Shown here piece by piece: positions 58,901-64,000 of a stretch of DNA of 64,000 nt. Origin of the DNA: Corbicula japonica (lineage: Eukaryota > Mollusca > Bivalvia > Venerida > Cyrenidae); NCBI GenBank assembly GCA_038501625.1, contig JAZAYU010000005.1:8494001-8558000 (forward strand), read 5' to 3'. Under the pieces are notes generated by a model. The model was not told where the DNA came from, ran no database searches, and was given only the letters and a program-made list of their open reading frames with translations. Position numbers and translations under genes: made by a program. Each line of letters begins with the position of its first letter. Positions within the stretch are counted from its first letter, which is position 1.

Positions 58901-61900
58901 TAAACAGCCACCTGTCTTCAGCAGCCACTTTGAAACACCCTTCATTTCAGCTTAATACAGTTTTGACAGTAATTTGCTTGTATAATTCTACATGACTGTC
59001 TGTTGTTACTTTGTAACGTAGACAAAATAAAGGTTGTTTGTTGTTGTTGTTGTTGTTGTTGTAGGTGTAAGAGCTTTAGGTATATTTTTCATTTTTTTCA
59101 AGATACAAGAAATTTATCACAACACAGATCTCCGGGAACTTGCAGCAGGCTCAACTGGGTGGGGTACCTGGCACGTGTAACCTGGTCCGAAGTTACCTGA
59201 ACATAAGACAAGCTACACTACCCAGAGGACTTGAGGTATCATTTATTTCTGTTTGCTTAACCCTTATCTCCATGAGAAATGGCTGTTATGGCAAAAAAAT
59301 ATAGGTCTGGATTAGGTGGCATATTTATGCCATCAGATCAGGATCTCAAATACTGTTCGCTTTTTTATTTTTCTGATCAATAAGCCAGCAGTGTAGATCA
59401 TGATCATAAACGAGGATGTTCTGGGTGATCTGGATCTGCATTGGTTGGGCAAAAAATCCCATATATTTGGAGTTAAGGGTTAACTTAATTTGAATACTTT
59501 TGAACAGATTATTTTTATTCATTGTTCTAAATAGTGTTTTTCAGCAATTAAATGATTAACTTTTGAACAGTGCAGACCGGAATCTAACTGTATGCACAGA
59601 CGAAAATATCTGGGTGTACACTGGTCCCTCATAAAATTCAATCTCACTAAAGTCAGATCTAACAGACTGTTAGATCTGATGATGGCCCGCAGACGCCGTG
59701 CATAAGCTATAGCAGTTTTCCCCGATTACTATTTTTAGAAATTGTCAACACAGGAAGCATGATTTATAACGTTCACAAAATGATCTGAAGATGTCATTAC
59801 ATTAGAAATGAATGCAATACTACATAAACACATATATCTTCAGTAAAATATGTCTTAAGCAGGCTTTAAACACTTTCCATGGTTTAAAATACTATGTTTA
59901 CTTTCACTTTTGCGAATTTGTAGGCGACAATGTGATTGGTTCAAAGGGTAGGTGATAAAAGCATATTTGTCAGATCCTGATAGCGTAGCGGTTTTCAGGA
60001 GATGATTTTAATCAGATTGTCATAAAGTTGTGCTTCAATGGTTTTTCATGCTCTATTTCAGGATGGATCGGTAGATGGTCATCCAACTTGGGCCATGATA
60101 TATTTCTGTCTCCGTTGTGGTGATCTAAACGCTGTGCAAACCATCGTGGATAAAGTAGGGTAGGTTTCAAACTAGTTTCTTTCAAAATAGTTTAAAATAT
60201 GAATGATAATTATGTACTGAGCAAAGATCTACCTATTTCACAAGACCAGCAAGAAGTTTTACCAAATTGAATTTTTTGTTGTTTTTTTTTAGTTTAACTT
60301 TATTCTAAATGTATAAAAAATTGAAACAGTAAGGACATTTTGGAGACTTTATTTTCAAAGTTTCCATACCTGCTATTTTTAGCAAAGTCTGCCTGGTGTG
60401 AAACTTTACCCTTTCCTCCATATATATGCATTTTTACGCATGTGCGACCAGTGTAGATCCAGATCAGCCAGCACATCTATGCCGTCTGATCAGGATCTGC
60501 ACTGGTCGCATTTTGGTCAGAAATAACCTAACAAATCAAAAAGCAAACACTGCAGATCCTGATCAGATGGCATGATGTCCCAGCTGATTTGGATCTACAC
60601 TGTTTACCCATGCAATAAAGGTGTGTCTATGGAGGAAAGGGTTTAATATACAACTCAATATTTAAGAGCCACATTTGTAGTCTGTCAGTTTTCCCACCTC
60701 TTATATAGCATACCGGTAGTTTTCATATTCTGCATCAAAGATTCTAGTCACAACTGGTTCATTTAGAGAATAAAGTTTAAAGTGTTGTTAAGTTCTCTTA
60801 CACGTTCTGTAAAAAATGCATTTATAGCTACATGTATAATATCTGTTTTGCTTTGTTGCTTTCCTTGGGGGGTGGAAAATAACCATATGTGCTTTTGAGG
60901 AGTCATTGTTCCATTCCCCCAAGACATTTTTTCTGGAATAATTCTTTTAATGATTTTTTTCAGGCATCAGTTAGGCGATTTTCCAACATTTCTAAAGGAT
61001 TACACAAGCAATACAGATCATAGGTAGTAAAAGCTTCCATAATTTCATATAATGTTTTCTTAAGACACTTACTTGTGCCTTTAGTAACAACTTGGTATCA
61101 GACCAATGCCTTTTAGAATAATGTTTCTTATGCAAAGGGGTAGATTAATGAAGACTCTATATTTGCCTAAAAAGAAAAAAATATTAAAATTAGTTTAAAT
61201 CACTGAAAGTTTACTATTTTATAATTAACAACTGATGTTTTCTTTAAAAGATAATATTGAAAATGGCTTTTTACTCACACATAAAATATTGAGAATTTCC
61301 AGGGCTCTCAATAGACTTGCAAATCAGGGAGAAGTTTTGTCATAATTTTACAGAATTATGAAGAAGTTTGCAGACAGAAGCATTCTTTACCTCTAAAGCC
61401 TATACAAAATGACTTCTCACATAGCTCAAAGAAGGGAGAAGTCTGCTCACATTTGGGAGACCACTTCTCCCAAGTCTCCCTCTAGTGAGAGCCCTGATTT
61501 CAAATGTGTTTTAGAACTTAAAAATGTTGCAAAAAGTGCAGTTTTCAGAAAATTGCAACATATCATCAGTCATCAGTTGTCAAACAAATTCATTTTAACA
61601 ATGTTAGTTATATTTAGTGTTGTTTAAGTTTTAAGTTATGTCAAATTAAGTTTTTTTATGGAGAAGCGTTGCCACTTTAAAAACTTTAAAAATATACCCT
61701 GAAAATTAAAAAAAAAATGGTTTTCTATTATTTTGCAGAATTTAGACAATTTTTAGGCCCATGAATCAAACATTAAAAACTTTATTGATACAAAAAACAA
61801 AAATAATTCAAAGTGAAACTGTTAGTGTACAGAAAGGCATTAAAAAATTCCACATGAATCAAAATGTGTGGCATGTAAATATTTAAATATAAAAAGCACT

Positions 61901-64000
61901 AAACAAGTCTGTGTTTTTCTTGCAGGTTGAGTCCCAGCAGTGAAACAAAGATACAGTTACAATACAGAAGAGTTGTCAAACAGTGTTCAGATCCCTATAA
62001 AAGGTGTGCTACTTTTCTTTCTCTCAATGTCTCTTTCGGTATTGAGATAACTGCAGATTGTGGTCAGCGTTGGAAAATTTACAGTTAAAATAGTGTAGAA
62101 TCTCGAAAATAAGCACATAATCGAAAATAAGCACATACTGAAAATGAGCCCTCATTTCTCTTACAGGAAACTAATAACTAAAAATAAGCGCATACCGGTC
62201 CCTTAACAGTTAAAATCTATAAAAAAAAATGCATATCCATTCTTTACAGTTAAAATATATCCTAAAAATAAGCGCATATATGTACCCCTCTGTAGCTCAG
62301 TGGTTAAAGTTGCTGTAAGCTGGGAGCTAATGTGGTCTTTCAATTAAAGATAATTACTTGTACCTGTATTGTTAACAATAATCTATTAACGGTGTTAGCC
62401 AGTAATGTGTAACAACTTGCATAACTTTTTTAAAGTATTCTTTTGTTTGAGTACAATGTAATAAAGTACTTTAGTTTTCAATGTTTGTTTGGGATTATTT
62501 ATGTTGCTTGAAGTAATAACTTTGTGCCTTTCAATTTTGTGTTAAAAAATAAATAATTGATGAAAATCCAAATAAAACACCAAATAAAACTCAGAAATCT
62601 TACTGTAGAGGAAAAATCTTCAGCTTAAGTATTCAGTTTAACAAAGAATGTCAAATTTATCACAGTAAATCATACTACTGTGCGGCTACTTTTTTTTCTG
62701 CATGGACTAATGATCTATATATTGGATGTAGTGATAATCTTTATTTGTAAATTTGTTAATAAACATGCATTTTCAAACACGTCTTTCCTCTTCAAAGACG
62801 GTAAATGTGTTTCAATAATGCATGATGCATGTGTGTCTTCAAGTATCAAAAATTAGCATCTAGTCAGTCAATCTAAGCTGTAAGCACCCTATAAAAAATA
62901 AGCGCATATTAGGCAACTTAAATATAAGCGCATATCAAAAATTAGCGTATATTTGGTGGCTTAATTATAAGCGCATATCAAAATATAAGCACCTATTTTG
63001 CGGCTTAAATATTAGCGCATATCAAAATACAAGCGCGTAAAAGTGTGACAATTTCAAAAATAAGCATATACGCTTATTTTCAAGATTCTACAGTATTACA
63101 TACATATTTCTTTGAGGACCATCGCAGTGCCTGGAGGAGATAAGTGTTCTTAATAGTGTTGTGGTTATTATTCAGGGGTAGATATTAGCGCAGAACTGTT
63201 CAAACGAATACTAAAAAAAGTGGTCTTATTTTTGGGGTGGTCTTAATGAGGGGTTTACTATAAGTTTTGCATTAACAGGAATTGTCAACTCTTTCTGTCA
63301 ATTGTTTGTGCAATCTCCTTCGCAGAGTTGTCGTTCCTTTCACTCACTTTACATCTCTGCAAAAGGCTCAATGTCAAGTTTTTTTACATAACTCGACAGC
63401 CTCATTTTATACAGTCATAATTATGAATATGAAAGCTTGTTGTTAAACAAATGACAGATATCTTCACTATCTTTCATTCAAACCAAAGAAACCCAAGCAA
63501 TTTTAATGTTATTTGAAGGTAATTGATAAACTATTTTTTTGAGTTAAAGTAAAACTAGTTGAAAGTAGTCTCAGCCTATAACAGAGGTGAATGTAATTAG
63601 CCGATAGTGTAAGAGAGTGTTGTTTGTGGTATCTATTTTGAGATTGATCATTTTATTACCCTTGCTCATTTTTCCTCTCCACTTGTTGGCTGTGTGAGCA
63701 GGCTGTGTCTTCTGGGTGTGGTCATTCCTGATTTGCATATTTCACCTTTTCTCCTAATTGATTATTGTGTAAAAAAAGGGTGGCCTTTACATGAGAGATG
63801 ATAGTTTTTTATTTACGGACGAAACTGACCCACCAAAACCACATAAATTGGTTGCTTACATGTTGAAGTCAATAAACAAAATTATTGTTTATGAATGTAT
63901 TTCCACAGGGCTGTGTTCTGCATCATTGGTCAGTGTGACTACATGGAGGACCACACAGATATTGCGGACAAGATTGATGACTATTTATGGATCAAGTTAT
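49803..64000 (+). CDS. NUP93: Nuclear pore complex protein Nup93 (5' half, runs off the window)
   Basis: Scaffold nucleoporin of the inner-ring Nup93 complex (partners Nup205/188, Nup155, Nup35, and Nup62 through the N-terminal segment). Coding exons: 49804-49988 (exon from 49803), 50597-50714, 51771-51833, 52531-52659, 54252-54326, 56028-56123, 56741-56874, 59103-59235, 60062-60159, 60964-61023, 61926-62003, 63909 to the edge. All phases agree and give about 420 codons of the usual ~820. Recognised segments: [18 protein letters not shown] (N-terminal helix), [86 protein letters not shown] and the [16 protein letters not shown] region. The exon with the ATG begins one base before it with a clear TTCTTCAG acceptor, so an upstream non-coding exon is expected but was not located. 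Confidence 0.95.
49989..50596. other. NUP93 intron 1 of the coding part
   Basis: AT-rich, no element recognised; one of the few introns here free of family A. Confidence 0.5.
50597..50714 (+). CDS. NUP93: NUP93 coding exon 2
   Basis: 118 nt, [20 protein letters not shown] through [10 protein letters not shown], donor GTATTC. The last 33 nt and the donor are duplicated 67 bp downstream. Confidence 0.95.
50682..50825. repeat. 67-bp tandem duplication of the NUP93 exon 2 donor edge
   Basis: CCGCTTGAGCCAGTCCGAGA through the donor occurs at 50682 and 50749; a third, partial start (CCCCAGATGCTTGAACTG) lies near 50814. The second donor, ACAG^GTATTC, is intact. Confidence 0.9.
50833..50985. mobile_element. 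Family B, diverged copy
   Basis: GATTGGTTTAAATTT and GACCAATCAAAAGCT arms around the centre. Confidence 0.5.
51330..51690. mobile_element. Family A piece followed by family E copy
   Basis: A from 51330 to about 51460. E from 51461 (GTCCCAAAAGTTGCCAGACC) to TTTTGGGAAGTCGG. Confidence 0.7.
51771..51833 (+). CDS. NUP93: NUP93 coding exon 3
   Basis: 63 nt, 21 codons, [20 protein letters not shown] and N; acceptor TTTCAG, donor GTAAGT. Confidence 0.93.
52254..52475. mobile_element. Family A MITE, diverged
   Basis: Variant end CATGTAATATGGCTGTTATC; ends GAAGGGTTAA. Confidence 0.65.
52531..52659 (+). CDS. NUP93: NUP93 coding exon 4
   Basis: 129 nt, [20 protein letters not shown] through [17 protein letters not shown]; a charged helical segment. 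Confidence 0.94.
52740..54000. other. NUP93 intron 4
   Basis: A possible decayed family D element (CAGGGCTTTTTTCATTGC) near 53028, an AAC microsatellite near 53190, the rest AT-rich and unassigned. Confidence 0.4.
54015..54147. mobile_element. Family B, diverged copy
   Basis: AGTCTCAGATCTTAAGCATC ... GCTTTAGATTTGAGACTGGT; lies 105 bp before NUP93 exon 5. Confidence 0.65.
54252..54326 (+). CDS. NUP93: NUP93 coding exon 5
   Basis: 75 nt, [20 protein letters not shown] and AYSRM. It matches the family's short linker before the Tyr-rich YxYN motif. Donor GTAGAA is slightly unusual. A family B foldback begins only 16 bp after the exon. Confidence 0.9.
54342..54488. mobile_element. Family B foldback (subtype AAGATCAT)
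   Basis: Begins 16 bp past the NUP93 exon 5 donor. Confidence 0.75.
54726..55565. mobile_element. Family A MITE split by family F
   Basis: A arm to 54833; A linker resumes at ATTCATTAC (55537). Confidence 0.6.
54834..55536. mobile_element. Family F about 0.7 kb TIR element
   Basis: CCAGGTCTGGACAAATT ... GTTTGTCCAGCCCTGG. Contains a second possible insertion (family D-like end GAAAAGCCCTG at 55.457 kb). Confidence 0.65.
55636..55888 (+). mobile_element. Family A MITE
   Basis: Both TTAA present; second arm doubled near GCAGATCCTGATCTGACA. Confidence 0.75.
56028..56123 (+). CDS. NUP93: NUP93 coding exon 6
   Basis: 96 nt, [20 protein letters not shown] and on to QNIDNK; donor GTAACA. Confidence 0.94.
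56180..56386 (-). mobile_element. Family A MITE in NUP93 intron 6
   Basis: First loop mostly deleted; right TTAA intact. Confidence 0.75.
56741..56874 (+). CDS. NUP93: NUP93 coding exon 7
   Basis: 134 nt, [20 protein letters not shown] through [12 protein letters not shown], split in the final Ser codon; donor GTGAGT. Confidence 0.94.
56914..57150 (+). mobile_element. tRNA-derived SINE
   Basis: Polymerase III A box (TGGTAGTCCAGTGG, 56920-56933) and B box (GGTTCGAGCCC, 56966-56976) form a tRNA-like head. A body follows with TTCCTTGAGAAAGAAATT, CAGTGCTTCATTCCAC and AAATGGGTAC, phrases typical of conserved SINE central domains in many animals. In NUP93 intron 7. Confidence 0.75.
57495..57704 (+). 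mobile_element. Family A MITE
   Basis: First loop shortened; both TTAA intact. Confidence 0.8.
57705..57885. mobile_element. Family I AT-rich repeat
   Basis: CTTATGAGAATAATACAAGT and CAAATTTATGCAG, as in the intron copies of AGXT2. Confidence 0.45.
58022..58258 (+). mobile_element. Family A MITE
   Basis: Left TTAA changed to TTGAACCC; well-preserved first loop. Confidence 0.8.
58332..58572 (-). mobile_element. Family A MITE
   Basis: Full length, right end altered to GGATAA. Confidence 0.75.
58795..58975. mobile_element. Family H-like element
   Basis: CAGTGACACCTGCCTTAGCA and AGCCACCTGTCTTCAGCAGC, related to the 21.03 kb element in inverted sense. Confidence 0.5.
59035..59063. repeat. GTT microsatellite
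   Basis: About nine GTT units 40 bp before NUP93 exon 8. Confidence 0.9.
59103..59235 (+). CDS. NUP93: NUP93 coding exon 8
   Basis: 133 nt, [20 protein letters not shown] then [21 protein letters not shown] (GTT)n tract ends about 40 bp upstream of the exon. Confidence 0.94.
59257..59483 (-). mobile_element. Family A MITE
   Basis: Starts 21 bp past NUP93 exon 8; both TTAA present. Confidence 0.75.
60062..60159 (+). CDS. NUP93: NUP93 coding exon 9
   Basis: 98 nt, [20 protein letters not shown] then [13 protein letters not shown]; donor GTAGGT. Confidence 0.94.
60406..60647 (+). mobile_element. Family A MITE
   Basis: Well-preserved loops; left TTAA altered to TTTACCC. Confidence 0.82.
60964..61023 (+). 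CDS. NUP93: NUP93 coding exon 10
   Basis: 60 nt, [19 protein letters not shown] with split codons at both ends. Confidence 0.92.
   Translation, partial: ASVRRFSNISKGLHKQYRS
61300..61496. mobile_element. Family C 197-bp TIR element
   Basis: Same 197-bp length as the 43.88 kb copy, opposite orientation, flanked by ATTTC on both sides. Confidence 0.85.
61926..62003 (+). CDS. NUP93: NUP93 coding exon 11
   Basis: 78 nt, [20 protein letters not shown] then SDPYK; donor GTGTGC. Confidence 0.93.
62091..63095. mobile_element. About 1 kb TIR element rich in AATAAGCGCATA
   Basis: TGTAGAATCTCGAAAATAAG left, complement CTTATTTTCAAGATTCTACA right. Many AAATAAGCGCATAT units lie just inside both ends. 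No transposase. A tRNA A-box-like piece (CTGTAGCTCAGTGG, 62290) without a B box lies inside. Confidence 0.7.
63160..63265. mobile_element. Family H fragment
   Basis: GTGGTCTTATTTTTGGGGTG and GGGGTTTACTATA. Confidence 0.5.
63266..63908. other. NUP93 intron 11, nothing recognised
   Basis: AT-rich, no element with clear ends. Confidence 0.45.
63909..64000 (+). CDS. NUP93: NUP93 coding exon 12 (cut by window edge)
   Basis: Acceptor TTCCACAG, then [20 protein letters not shown] through YLWIKL. No donor is seen before position 64000; the rest of the gene lies beyond. Confidence 0.93.

Noticed and set aside
62285..62330. Possible tRNA gene (CTGTAGCTCAGTGG)
   Set aside because: Only an A-box-like segment; no B box, no cloverleaf. 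It lies inside a TIR element.
49803..64000. NUP93 as a processed pseudogene or partial duplicate
   Set aside because: Eleven introns with proper splice sites and no frame break, so an ordinary gene cut by the window edge.

Overview
This is a 64 kb piece of AT-rich, repeat-crowded animal nuclear DNA. Two widely spaced, intron-rich metazoan genes are readable, and nearly everything else is intron or intergenic sequence filled with short DNA transposons. The species cannot be named from sequence alone. The satellite-cored elements, the dense palindromic MITEs and the gene structure suggest a mollusc, most likely a bivalve; this is inference.

Genes. On the minus strand, 45953 down to 12809 holds a complete alanine-glyoxylate aminotransferase 2 gene (AGXT2, a mitochondrial PLP enzyme). 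It has 14 coding exons whose phases all agree, and they join to 491 codons plus a TAA stop. On the plus strand, from 49804 to the window edge, are the first 12 coding exons (about 420 codons, roughly half) of the nucleoporin NUP93. The two genes are head to head with about 3.85 kb between start codons. Their functions are unrelated.

Repeats. A TTAA-bounded palindromic family of about 240 bp ('family A' here) has about 65 full or partial copies and makes up roughly a fifth of the window. A 146-bp foldback ('family B') sits repeatedly inside A at one exact site. Smaller TIR families (C to I), a mariner relic, a LINE tail, a tRNA-derived SINE, possible Penelope and Tigger remnants and a 1.8 kb satellite-cored element fill more. 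Several are nested, which gives a relative order of insertion.

Layout: 1-12.7 kb, intergenic and repeat-rich (mariner relic 3.27-4.28 kb; nested LINE 5.1 kb; 324-bp tandem duplication 7.07-7.71 kb). 12.8-46 kb, AGXT2; its largest intron, 21.85-31.85 kb, holds many A copies, a minisatellite and a possible Tigger-like element; a satellite-cored element lies at 41.3-43.1 kb. 46-49.8 kb, between the genes, with a 1.06 kb TIR element. 49.8-64 kb, NUP93.

Most notable observations: (1) short tandem duplications lie exactly on exon edges and copy splice sites at three or four exons of two genes, two of them with a 73-bp period; (2) family B inserts into family A at a fixed CTG^ATC position with 3-bp duplications; (3) neighbouring A copies share a single TTAA; (4) a perfect 38-bp inverted repeat with an 11-nt loop lies in an AGXT2 intron. 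I found no convincing new protein-coding system. Most of the longer open frames are translations of family A.
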